Notes under the pieces: generated by a model
Database searches by the model: none
What the model was told of the DNA's origin: nothing
What the model saw: only the letters and a program-made list of their open reading frames with translations
Part shown: piece after piece, positions 8,362 through 15,325 of the stretch
Layout of the letters: every line of letters begins with the position of its first letter
How positions within the stretch are numbered: the stretch's first letter is position 1
Made by a program: the position numbers and the translations under genes
DNA from: Acholeplasmatales bacterium
GTDB lineage: Bacteria; Bacillota_I; Bacilli_A; Acholeplasmatales; Anaeroplasmataceae
Assembly: GCA_024681175.1 (NCBI GenBank)
Contig: JAILBI010000111.1
Coordinates: 1-18,873, forward strand
Reading direction: 5' to 3'
Length of the DNA: 18,873 nt

Positions 8362-9399
8362 ATGGAAAAGTATTGGAACATGCTTCTTAATGGTGAATAT
8401 TCAGATGTTCGAACCGAAGTGAAAAAATTAATAGAAGAACAATCGGATAATTATGAATTATGGTATTTATTGTTCTTATCGAGCAATCATAATTATCTAA
8501 ACTTCAAGCCTAACAATATTAGTAATGAACTGGCATTAAATAAAGCTAAGCAATATGCCTCTATAAAAGAAGAGGCTATCATTAGTGCTGAATATCAGCT
8601 TTATAGCAATATATATGATTTAAGAGGCTTTGATTTTGTATTTAGATATTATCAATTTGGCAAGTATAAGGAATGCTTAGCTAAATTAATAGAGATTATT
8701 AATGATCAAAGATTACATGTAAATACAGACAAGATTTCTGACTCTTTAGAATTGATTTTTGCAAAGACTGATAGTTTATTGAGTGTTAATTTACAGATTT
8801 TGATAATTAATGCATTATATATTAAAACTGGCTCAGAACAGTTTGAAATAATGTTTAATGAGAAATTAAAAAATCCATTATATGTAACATCATCTATTTT
8901 AGGATTAAAAGAATTATGTCCTAACTCATATGAGCTTAAGAAGATTTTAAATTCTTCACGTGTGTTTGGAAACAAAAAAACAGAAATGGAAAAAGAAATA
9001 ATTGCTTTAAAAAAGGATTTAGATGAAAAAGAAAAAGTAATTAAAGACAATGAAAATGACTTTAATAAACAAAAGGTTACAAATTATTCTTATAATGAAT
9101 TTAACAAGCAAAAAAGTCAAAATTCATATGAGTCAAATGTGATTTATGAAAAGAAAAATGATAGGGGACGTTTTAATAATAATAGGGTACATGAGGATGC
9201 TACTAAAGATTTGGTTTTAGGACTAATATTTTCATTTTTCTGTACACCATTTATTGGTTTAGTGTTTTTTATAAGTGGTTCTTCTAAAAGTGGCAGCGGT
9301 AGTTACGCTTGTAAAGTTTTGACAGCGTTATACATTGTTTTATTTATTTTAATTATATTATTCATTTTTATTGTTCTTGCGATTGGCATGGGCGTGTAG
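8362..9399 (+). CDS. shared N-module, coiled coil and two C-terminal membrane helices
   Basis: The predicted protein has 345 residues. The module occupies 1-195, with LWYLLFL at 33-39, SNHNY at 41-45, FRYYQ at 94-98 and LQILIINALY near 144-153. Residues of about 205-235 form a Glu/Lys-rich coiled coil. A polar, Asn/Lys-rich linker (about 235-280) leads to two hydrophobic helices at about 284-304 and 318-342 joined by a Gly/Ser loop. Both ends should therefore be cytoplasmic with a hairpin in the membrane. GGGAGGG at 8351-8357 precedes ATG 8362. A small membrane protein gene follows after 21 bases and is probably in the same transcript. The role may be to hold the module and its partners at the membrane. 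No enzyme motif seen. Confidence 0.8.
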   Translation: MEKYWNMLLNGEYSDVRTEVKKLIEEQSDNYELWYLLFLSSNHNYLNFKPNNISNELALNKAKQYASIKEEAIISAEYQLYSNIYDLRGFDFVFRYYQFGKYKECLAKLIEIINDQRLHVNTDKISDSLELIFAKTDSLLSVNLQILIINALYIKTGSEQFEIMFNEKLKNPLYVTSSILGLKELCPNSYELKKILNSSRVFGNKKTEMEKEIIALKKDLDEKEKVIKDNENDFNKQKVTNYSYNEFNKQKSQNSYESNVIYEKKNDRGRFNNNRVHEDATKDLVLGLIFSFFCTPFIGLVFFISGSSKSGSGSYACKVLTALYIVLFILIILFIFIVLAIGMGV

Positions 9400-9420
9400 A
9401 TGAATTAAAGGTGGTTAACT

Positions 9421-9720
9421 ATGACTAAATTATTATATTTTTTCGGAACGTTGCTTTCGTTTTGTTTTATGGTTTTAATTGCATATTTTTTGTATGAGTG
9501 GATTAAATATGATGTGATTAAAAAAGAAACAATAGAACTATTTGTATCATATAAATGGTTCTTAGTAATCGCTACTGCATCCTTTGTACTAACAGCATTT
9601 ATAAGCGGCTGGAGTGGCGGAATAATGATGACAGAATTTAAATTTAAGGGAATATTTATTATTGCTCTTCAAGTTTTATTTTTACTCGCTTTAATATTTA
9701 TGTATAAGATTCTTATATAA
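9421..9720 (+). CDS. small three-helix membrane protein of unknown family
   Basis: The predicted protein has 99 residues and is almost entirely membrane segments: helices at about 4-25, 45-64 and 76-97, joined by short loops, one with Lys/Asp-rich sequence (about 29-38) and one with a Gly-Trp-Ser-Gly-Gly stretch (about 63-67). There is no cleavable signal peptide and no catalytic motif. AAAGGTGG at about 9407-9413 gives a good ribosome binding site for ATG 9421. It follows the membrane-hairpin module protein by 21 bases, so the two may work together in the membrane. The next gene has its own promoter, so this gene probably ends its transcription unit. Family not recognised. Confidence 0.65.
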   Translation: MTKLLYFFGTLLSFCFMVLIAYFLYEWIKYDVIKKETIELFVSYKWFLVIATASFVLTAFISGWSGGIMMTEFKFKGIFIIALQVLFLLALIFMYKILI

Positions 9721-9741
9721 ATAGATTTTTATGCATTAATA

Positions 9742-9750
9742 TGATATAAT
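9742..9750 (+). promoter_or_regulatory. extended -10 promoter of the ESCRT-like operon
   Basis: TGATATAAT at 9742-9750 is a perfect extended -10 (TGnTATAAT), 35 bases before the start at 9786 and just after the stop of the previous gene at 9720. No convincing -35 hexamer is present, which extended -10 promoters can tolerate. It makes the seven-gene block from 9786 an independent transcription unit. Confidence 0.6.
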
Positions 9751-9773
9751 TTATAAAGATTTGAAAACGATAT

Positions 9774-9778
9774 GGAGG
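9774..9778 (+). promoter_or_regulatory. ribosome binding site deciding the ATG 9786 start
   Basis: GGAGG at 9774-9778 lies seven bases before ATG 9786 but only one base before ATG 9780, so the second ATG is the real start. Confidence 0.7.
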
Positions 9779-9785
9779 AATGGTT

Positions 9786-10712
9786 ATGGGTTTATTTAAG
9801 CAAAACATTTATTTAAAAATTGACGATGAAAATAACATCGTTGAAAAGAAAGACTTGGTAATAAAAAAGAGAAAAGTCGACATTAAAGTTGAATCAGGTG
9901 TTCAAGCGAAGATTGGAGCAGAAAATTTAATTGGTGGAGAAACTTATCCATATTCAAAAAAAGTATTTGGAAAAACTGCTGTTGCTTTCGTGTTTAGAAA
10001 AGACAAAAATTATGATTCAATCTCATTCAATTTTTCAACTGGTGAATATACACTTACACTAGATGAGCTTGAAGGAGCAAAAGCAAAATATTGTATTAAT
10101 GGTACAGCAACTTGCGAATTATTTAGTATTGAAAGATTAGCAAAATATTTCAATTCTAATGTTTCAATGAATGACGTATTAAAAGAAATTCAAGAAACAG
10201 TAAGAGATTCATTTGTTGCAGATGCAAAAATGTCAATTGGAAAATTCATTAATTCTGACACAAAGTCAAGTGATGCATACAATGAATTTGTTAAAATTCG
10301 TAAGGACATAGTAACAAGTAATACATCTTCAATCCAAAAGATTAATCAAATGGGTTTAGATATATCTGAATCAGGTATAGTATTTAAGTTGACACCTGTT
10401 ACTGATACAGAAGAGTTAGTTGATAAGGTTAATACAAAATTACAACAAAATGCAATTGAAAGATTAGATGAAGTTAAGTCTGATAAACAAAGAAATCAAA
10501 GACTTGAAGAAAAAGAAATGGATCAAGTGCATGAAGTAAATGTAATTAGAGCACAAAACACATCAATTACAGAAACAAAAATAGAAGGCAATAATCCTAA
10601 GGATGAAGAGAAAGAAGAAAAGGATACAAAGTTTTGTAAATTTTGTGGCGTAGAAGTTCCTGTTAAAGCTAAATTTTGTCCTAAGTGTGGACGTAATATT
10701 GAGGAGGTATAA
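9786..10712 (+). CDS. SPFH/Band 7-like protein with C-terminal zinc ribbon
   Basis: The predicted protein has 308 residues. The N-terminal part (about 1-115) is rich in beta strands. It is followed by helical segments and a stretch reading 'INQMGLDISESGIVFKL', typical of the end of an SPFH domain, where a helix runs into a Gly and a strand. A charged helix (about 215-245) and a polar linker lead to a zinc ribbon with C284, C287, C298 and C301. This SPFH-plus-zinc-ribbon layout recalls the YdjI/'virion core protein'-like family of Bacillota. SPFH proteins form ring or cage assemblies at membranes; there is no membrane helix here, so association would be peripheral. It is the first gene of the operon with the ESCRT-III-like and AAA proteins, with two bases to the next gene. 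The SPFH call is by pattern only. A scaffold or recruiter role is inferred. Confidence 0.6.
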   Translation: MGLFKQNIYLKIDDENNIVEKKDLVIKKRKVDIKVESGVQAKIGAENLIGGETYPYSKKVFGKTAVAFVFRKDKNYDSISFNFSTGEYTLTLDELEGAKAKYCINGTATCELFSIERLAKYFNSNVSMNDVLKEIQETVRDSFVADAKMSIGKFINSDTKSSDAYNEFVKIRKDIVTSNTSSIQKINQMGLDISESGIVFKLTPVTDTEELVDKVNTKLQQNAIERLDEVKSDKQRNQRLEEKEMDQVHEVNVIRAQNTSITETKIEGNNPKDEEKEEKDTKFCKFCGVEVPVKAKFCPKCGRNIEEV

Positions 10713-10714
10713 TT

Positions 10715-11659
10715 ATGAGTACTAAAAAAGAAAAAAAAGTAAATTCTAAAAAACAACAAGGCATAACAAACTTGGTCAATGATGAATTTGACCAAAAAGA
10801 TATTACAACACCTATAAAGCGTCCTGAAAGAGTTTCGCAAGCAGCAGAAAACAAAAGAAGTGCTGCATTGATTGAAAAAATTAAAAACGCATTAGAAGAT
10901 TTATCAACAACAGCAATTGATAATAAGTGTGATCAAGTTCAAAAGTCACTTATTAAAGATGCTGTTAAAAGATGCGAAACTTTAAATGTTTTTGATAATG
11001 TTGATGTTGCTGAAACTATTTGTTCTTTCTTGATGAGAGATATTAAAAATGCTAAAACAGCAATTAATCAAGGTAACTATTTAGCAATAAATGCACAATT
11101 ATATACTGTTAAAGATACACTTGAACATGCAGAGTCATCACCTTATTTTTATAAGGATCCTAATTCAGTAAAGATTCTTATCAGTAGAAATAAAGTTGTA
11201 ACTCAAAAGCATTTTCATCAAAGTGAGTTATTCAGTTTAGTAAATCAAATTAAATCTTATAAAGCATCTTATAAAGAAAACCCTGAAAGATATAAGGGAC
11301 AAATGAATATGTTTGCAAAGACATTAATGAACATTCAAGAAAGCATTAATAATAAAACTAAAGTTATCAATGAAGATGATAATAAAATTAAATTCTTTGA
11401 TTATGCATTAGATTCAGTTAAGATCGCTGCTGAAAATATTGATAGTGGTATTAAGTTTGATATTGATGACATTATAAAGACAGCTGAATTAAGTAAGGCT
11501 GACAGAGAACAATTCAAAGAAAAAATGGCAGATGCTTTATCTTCAATCAAACAAGATAATAGTAAAGTCAGCAATGAAGATTTTGAAGTAGATGATGAAG
11601 TTATATCATCTTCATCTAAGGCTGAAGAAGAAGTTGAAAACATTTTTAAAATGTATTAA
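10715..11659 (+). CDS. helical cytosolic protein of unknown family, second gene of the ESCRT-like operon
   Basis: The predicted protein has 314 residues. A basic, disordered-looking N-terminus (Lys-rich, 1-45) precedes a mostly helical body (about 45-285) with short amphipathic helices and no membrane segment, cysteine cluster or nucleotide-binding motif. The C-terminus is acidic and Ser-rich and ends in a short acidic-hydrophobic tail, EEEVENIFKMY. Tails of this kind in ESCRT-III partners can be ligands for MIT domains, which is only a suggestion here. GAGGAGG within the end of the SPFH gene precedes ATG 10715, and the gap is two bases, so translation is closely linked. I do not recognise the family. 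Its place between the SPFH-like and ESCRT-III-like genes suggests an adaptor or nucleator. Confidence 0.65.
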   Translation: MSTKKEKKVNSKKQQGITNLVNDEFDQKDITTPIKRPERVSQAAENKRSAALIEKIKNALEDLSTTAIDNKCDQVQKSLIKDAVKRCETLNVFDNVDVAETICSFLMRDIKNAKTAINQGNYLAINAQLYTVKDTLEHAESSPYFYKDPNSVKILISRNKVVTQKHFHQSELFSLVNQIKSYKASYKENPERYKGQMNMFAKTLMNIQESINNKTKVINEDDNKIKFFDYALDSVKIAAENIDSGIKFDIDDIIKTAELSKADREQFKEKMADALSSIKQDNSKVSNEDFEVDDEVISSSSKAEEEVENIFKMY

Positions 11660-11676
11660 TAGGAGAGGAAATTGTT

Positions 11677-12240
11677 ATGAAAAAAAATAATGAGCCTGCA
11701 ATGGATAGAAATTCGTTCAATTACGATATGAATAATTTAGCAAAAACTATTAGAAATGAAATAGATGATATCGATGAACAAATTGAAGAAGAAATGGAAA
11801 CAGCAAGTGATTACTTAGTATCTAAAAGAACTTCAGAATATGAAAGATGCAAAAGTAAGATCAATAGATTAATTAACTCTAAATTATTTAGAGAAGGTCA
11901 ATTAGATAAAATCGAAATGACAAGAGATAAAATTAACGCTATGTATACAGATATGGAATTAGCGAGAACTGTTGGTAAAGTATATTCAGGTTTTTCAACT
12001 TTTGCTAGCAACAAGGAAGTAAAAGAAATTACTAAAGAACTTGTTCAATTCAATAAGATGATGCAACAAACAAGTGGCAGTATCGAAAAGATGATGGCTG
12101 TATTTACAAGTGATATTCAACAAAATGATTACACTACAGAAGTTGATGCATCTTTAAAGGAAAGATCTGCACAAATGAACGAAGATATTTTCAAGGAAAT
12201 TGAAGAAAAAGCAGAAGCTAAAAGAAATATGCTTATCTAA
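11677..12240 (+). CDS. ESCRT-III (Snf7/CHMP)-like protein A
   Basis: The predicted protein has 187 residues and is all helical, close to the usual size of ESCRT-III proteins. Long helices at about 15-60 and 60-100 would make the hairpin core. Then come 'ARTVGKVYSGFSTF' (96-109) and 'VKEITKELVQFNKMMQ' (115-130), which match in spacing and hydrophobic pattern the CHMP1/CHMP2/Did2 segment 'A.A.G....AM..M......I...M..FE.Q'. Next is 'IEKMMAVFTSDI', which parallels the 'KEEMMNDAIDDAM' segment. The C-terminal helix (about 152-182) is acidic-basic mixed and may hold the regulatory or MIT-binding part, but no clean MIM1 motif (D..L..RL..L) is present. No membrane helix. The first helix is more acidic than in most ESCRT-III proteins. 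It lies directly before a MIT-AAA gene (14-base gap). Expected role: membrane-remodelling filament subunit. PspA/Vipp1 belong to the same superfamily but are a less good match. Confidence 0.65.
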   Translation: MKKNNEPAMDRNSFNYDMNNLAKTIRNEIDDIDEQIEEEMETASDYLVSKRTSEYERCKSKINRLINSKLFREGQLDKIEMTRDKINAMYTDMELARTVGKVYSGFSTFASNKEVKEITKELVQFNKMMQQTSGSIEKMMAVFTSDIQQNDYTTEVDASLKERSAQMNEDIFKEIEEKAEAKRNMLI

Positions 12241-12254
12241 AAAGTAGGTGTATT

Positions 12255-13493
12255 ATGGTTAATATAGATAATTTAAGAAATCAATTCATCGAATGTAAAA
12301 TAAAAATCGAAAATGCATTATATATTAGATCTTATGACAGTGCTAAAGAATATATTGCTGAAGGTTTAGAAATCTTAGATGAATTATTAAAGCATGATAG
12401 AAAGCCTAGAAATATTGCAACTTATAAGAAAACTATAAAAACACTTCAAGAAAAGCTAATAATGTGCCATGAAAATTTAGGTGAATCTCTTCCGTTTTTT
12501 GAAACAAATTATGTAGAAAATAAGACTACAAATTTAAAAACTGCACCTAAAACTACTAAAACTGTTAAAGTTGATAAAAACAAAAAAGACCAAAAAAGTG
12601 AAGATGGAATTCAATATAAATTTAATGATATTGATGTTAAAGCATTTTTAACAGATGTTAGTAATGATGTTGTTACATTTGAAGATGTCATTGGCATGGA
12701 TTCTGAAAAAGAAATGATTAAAAATGAATTCTTCTTAACAGAACAGGATATAGCTTTCAATAAGAAGATTGGTAAGAAAAACAAGAATTTCATTCTTTTA
12801 TATGGTCTTCCTGGTACTGGTAAAACATATTTTGCTAAGGCAGTTTCTAATGAATTAAATAATTATTTTAAAGGTAATGTGCGTTTTTATAGCGTCGTAT
12901 GCACTTCGCTTAAGGGAAGTGGCTATGGCGATACAGAAAATAGAATTTTAGCTATTTTTGAATTCGCTAAACAATTTGAACGCTGTGTATTATTTATGGA
13001 CGAATTTGAATCTATCGCATTATCTAGACAAAATGATTTACATGAGGTTACAGCATCTGCAGTATCAACACTTCTTCAGATGATAGATGGTTTTAATTCT
13101 AACAATGGATTATTATTAATCGCTGCAACTAACGTACCTTATAATTTAGATAGCGCTGTTGTTTCTCGTGCTAGCTTAAAAATAGAAGTACCACTACCTT
13201 CTTTTGATATTATTTATCCAACTTTAAAAAAGAAGCTAGGTGAGTTTGTCGCTTCTGATGTAAATTTAGAACAGTTAGCTCGTAAATTAAATGGATATAG
13301 TAATAGAGATATATCTAATTTCATCGTTATGGTATTAGATATATATTCTATGGAATATAAGAAGCACAGAGGCGTAAATCCTGAAGATTTTAAAATTTGC
13401 AATGAATATATAAATAGAGCATTAGCTAAATCTTCAAGTACAATTAAAGAATCTGAAGTTAAGAGATTAGAAGCTTATAATAAAGGTTTATAA
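12255..13493 (+). CDS. Vps4-like AAA ATPase 1 with N-terminal MIT-like domain
   Basis: The predicted protein has 412 residues. Residues 5-72 form a three-helix bundle with the MIT pattern: helix 1, then 'RSYDSAKEYIAEGLEILDEL' as helix 2 with the typical Y-[DE]-x-A opening, then helix 3. A Lys/Thr-rich linker (about 85-120) leads to a classical AAA module (about 140-385): Walker A GLPGTGKT 184-191, Walker B VLFMDE with D249 and E250, and sensor 1 N293. The C-terminal 'IKESEVKRLEAYNKG' matches the last helix of Vps4/Cdc48-type ATPases. Oddities: the pore-loop position usually held by Trp/Tyr is G223, with Y224 one place later. The arginine-finger region keeps only R305, and the usual Phe after it is Ala. 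Motor activity seems intact at the Walker motifs. It lies between the two ESCRT-III-like genes. Expected role: ATP-driven remodelling of those filaments. Confidence 0.75.
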   Translation: MVNIDNLRNQFIECKIKIENALYIRSYDSAKEYIAEGLEILDELLKHDRKPRNIATYKKTIKTLQEKLIMCHENLGESLPFFETNYVENKTTNLKTAPKTTKTVKVDKNKKDQKSEDGIQYKFNDIDVKAFLTDVSNDVVTFEDVIGMDSEKEMIKNEFFLTEQDIAFNKKIGKKNKNFILLYGLPGTGKTYFAKAVSNELNNYFKGNVRFYSVVCTSLKGSGYGDTENRILAIFEFAKQFERCVLFMDEFESIALSRQNDLHEVTASAVSTLLQMIDGFNSNNGLLLIAATNVPYNLDSAVVSRASLKIEVPLPSFDIIYPTLKKKLGEFVASDVNLEQLARKLNGYSNRDISNFIVMVLDIYSMEYKKHRGVNPEDFKICNEYINRALAKSSSTIKESEVKRLEAYNKGL

Positions 13494-13541
13494 TTTATTT
13501 TAATAAATTAGAAAAGTATATATAATAGAGGTTATTGAAAA

Positions 13542-14135
13542 ATGAATGAGACAAAAAGACAATTAAAAATGGCTGAAAATAAACAAAGAGCCAATGAAGT
13601 AATTAGACAATTTGATCAAGTTATCAATAGACTTGATAGAGGAATTGCTAAATGTAGAGAAAAGGCAAAAGAAGCTTTATTAAAAAGAAATGATATGAAC
13701 AGCTTCAAGCTTTTTGCTAGATCAATGAAATATTATCAAACAATGAAGACTAACATCGAAACAGTTAGATATCAATTTGAAAACTATTTAATTCAAGTTG
13801 AAATGGCAAGTTCTTTTGTTGGATTAAAGGATGTATTTGCTAAATCTGCTAAATTAATGGATGCAATGCCAAGCTTAAGTAGAAACAATAAAGACTTCAT
13901 GAAATTTAAAAAGAGCCTATTAAAGGGTCAAATTTCTATGGATTCTATCAATAATATGGTTTCTAATATGGACCCATCTCAAGATTATGAAATGTCAGAA
14001 GAAGATCTTAATGCATTAAAGGATGAAATCCTAATGACTAGTGGTGAGGCTAATGTTAATGTTAATACATCAACAAGCACAGCTACTAATACTTCAACTA
14101 ATAATTCGGACTTTTTCTCTGAATTAGACATTTAA
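13542..14135 (+). CDS. ESCRT-III (Snf7/CHMP)-like protein B
   Basis: The predicted protein has 197 residues and is all helical. It is strongly basic at first (residues 1-75, many Lys/Arg) and acidic later (145-165), the charge layout of CHMP proteins. 'REKAKEALLKRNDMNSFKLFARSM' spans 39-62 and parallels the CHMP2/CHMP1 'a1-loop-a2' hairpin. 'FAKSAKLMDAM' (99-109) matches the 'A.A.K.M..M' segment. 'MSEEDLNALKDEI' (151-163) is placed like the C-terminal a5 helix. A Thr/Asn/Ser-rich linker (about 170-188) leads to a short acidic-hydrophobic end, SDFFSELDI, a possible MIT ligand. AGAGG at 13527-13531 lies ten bases before ATG 13542. The 48-base gap before the gene is AT-rich and includes TATAAT at 13521, a possible but unproven internal promoter. 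Expected role: second filament subunit, distinct from protein A by its basic first helix. Confidence 0.7.
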   Translation: MNETKRQLKMAENKQRANEVIRQFDQVINRLDRGIAKCREKAKEALLKRNDMNSFKLFARSMKYYQTMKTNIETVRYQFENYLIQVEMASSFVGLKDVFAKSAKLMDAMPSLSRNNKDFMKFKKSLLKGQISMDSINNMVSNMDPSQDYEMSEEDLNALKDEILMTSGEANVNVNTSTSTATNTSTNNSDFFSELDI

Positions 14136-14152
14136 GAAAGAGGTGATGTTTC

Positions 14153-15325
14153 ATGGCATTCGATTATGCTATGAAGTATAGAACTTATGATGCAGCCTTA
14201 AAAAATGCTAAAGAATTACTTGAAAAAAATGATGTAGAAAATGGTCTTTTCTACTTAGATAAAGCTATTGCATTATCAAAAGAACTTTCAATTAAAACTG
14301 AAATTTTTGAATTGAAAACTAGGTTTTCTAAGGAACATAAAAAGCTTGTTGAAATAAGGGAAAATATTGTAAAAAATAAAATTAATCCATTTAGAAAAGT
14401 TGTTGAAACAAAAAGTGGACCTAATGAAAATGTAAACGAAAAAGAAGATAATGAACCTAAATTCTTTAAAACTGAACCACCAAGCGTAACACTTAAGGAT
14501 GTCGCTGGTTTGGAAGAAGTAAAAAAAGAAATAAAATTAAATGTTATTCTTCCAATGAAAAATCCTGATTTTTATTTTAAATATAAAGATGAAGTAGGAT
14601 GCCAAATTTTAATGTATGGTCCTCCAGGATGTGGAAAGAGCTTTGTTGCAGAAGCTATAGCTGGTGAATTAAAATGTTCATATGCTATAGTCAACACATT
14701 TGATATATTAGACAAATATGTAGGTGAGGCTCCAAAAAAGATTAAGCAATTATTTGAAGAAGCAAAACAATATGATAATTGTCTGATATTTTTTGACGAA
14801 TTAGACGCTTTATTTGCATCGCGCGACAGTAGTGACTCAGAACACACAAAAGACGTTTTAACAGCAGTTTTATCATGCATGTCTGGCTTTAATGCTAAAG
14901 GCAATAAAAAGAATGTTAGAGTTATAATTGGTGCGACAAATAGACCTTGGGCACTAGATAGTGCGCTTGTCAGAGGTAAGAGATTTGATACACACCTATA
15001 TGTAACATTACCAGACCATGATGCTAGATTATTCTTAATAAATAAAGCATTTAAGAATCGTCAACATTTATTAGAAAACACTGATGTTACTGTTGAAGAT
15101 TTAACTCAAAAATTTGATGGATATTCATGTGCTGATATAAGCGCTATGATAGATAAAATTACATCTAAAGCTATGGCTGAAGGCCTTTTAGAACTTGAAA
15201 AGGGTGAGGATGGTAACGTTCCTATCTGTATGAAGTTTGTAGATGAAGTAATGGCTAATTATAGAAATTCAGTCACTAAAGAAAGCCTTTTAAATTATGA
15301 AGCTTTCAAGAAGGGAGAATTCTAA
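14153..15325 (+). CDS. Vps4-like AAA ATPase 2 with N-terminal MIT-like domain
   Basis: The predicted protein has 390 residues. Residues 5-72 are a three-helix MIT-like bundle; a polar linker (about 80-108) follows. The AAA module has Walker A GPPGCGKS 156-163, Walker B LIFFDE with D215 and E216, sensor 1 N263, and arginine fingers R274 and R277 in 'ALVRGKRFD'. The pore loop is canonical, KYVGEA with Y189, closest of the three ATPases to Vps4/katanin 'KW.GES'. The end 'SVTKESLLNYEAFKKGEF' matches the C-terminal helix of Vps4/Cdc48-type ATPases. There is too little sequence between the small-domain helices for the Vps4 beta domain. AAGAGGTGAT before ATG 14153 is a near-perfect ribosome binding site. 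The stop overlaps the next start (TAATG at 15323-15327), so it is coupled to ATPase 3. Probably the main substrate-threading subunit, by inference from the intact pore loop. Confidence 0.8.
   Translation: MAFDYAMKYRTYDAALKNAKELLEKNDVENGLFYLDKAIALSKELSIKTEIFELKTRFSKEHKKLVEIRENIVKNKINPFRKVVETKSGPNENVNEKEDNEPKFFKTEPPSVTLKDVAGLEEVKKEIKLNVILPMKNPDFYFKYKDEVGCQILMYGPPGCGKSFVAEAIAGELKCSYAIVNTFDILDKYVGEAPKKIKQLFEEAKQYDNCLIFFDELDALFASRDSSDSEHTKDVLTAVLSCMSGFNAKGNKKNVRVIIGATNRPWALDSALVRGKRFDTHLYVTLPDHDARLFLINKAFKNRQHLLENTDVTVEDLTQKFDGYSCADISAMIDKITSKAMAEGLLELEKGEDGNVPICMKFVDEVMANYRNSVTKESLLNYEAFKKGEF

Noticed and set aside
13492..13509. Inverted repeat between ATPase 1 and ESCRT-III-like protein B as a terminator
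   Set aside because: The stem is AT-only, 8 bp, with no following T run, and the flanking genes clearly belong to one functional set. It is chance-level in this composition.
13521..13526. TATAAT as an internal promoter before ESCRT-III-like protein B
   Set aside because: No extended -10 or -35 partner is present and the region is AT-rich; noted only as a possibility in the gene entry.
11677..14135. The two small helical proteins as ordinary PspA/Vipp1
   Set aside because: Their segments 'ARTVGKVYSGF..' and 'FAKSAKLMDAM' match the CHMP/Did2 arrangement better than PspA. They are shorter than PspA and sit with MIT-AAA ATPases, not with PspF or PspC.
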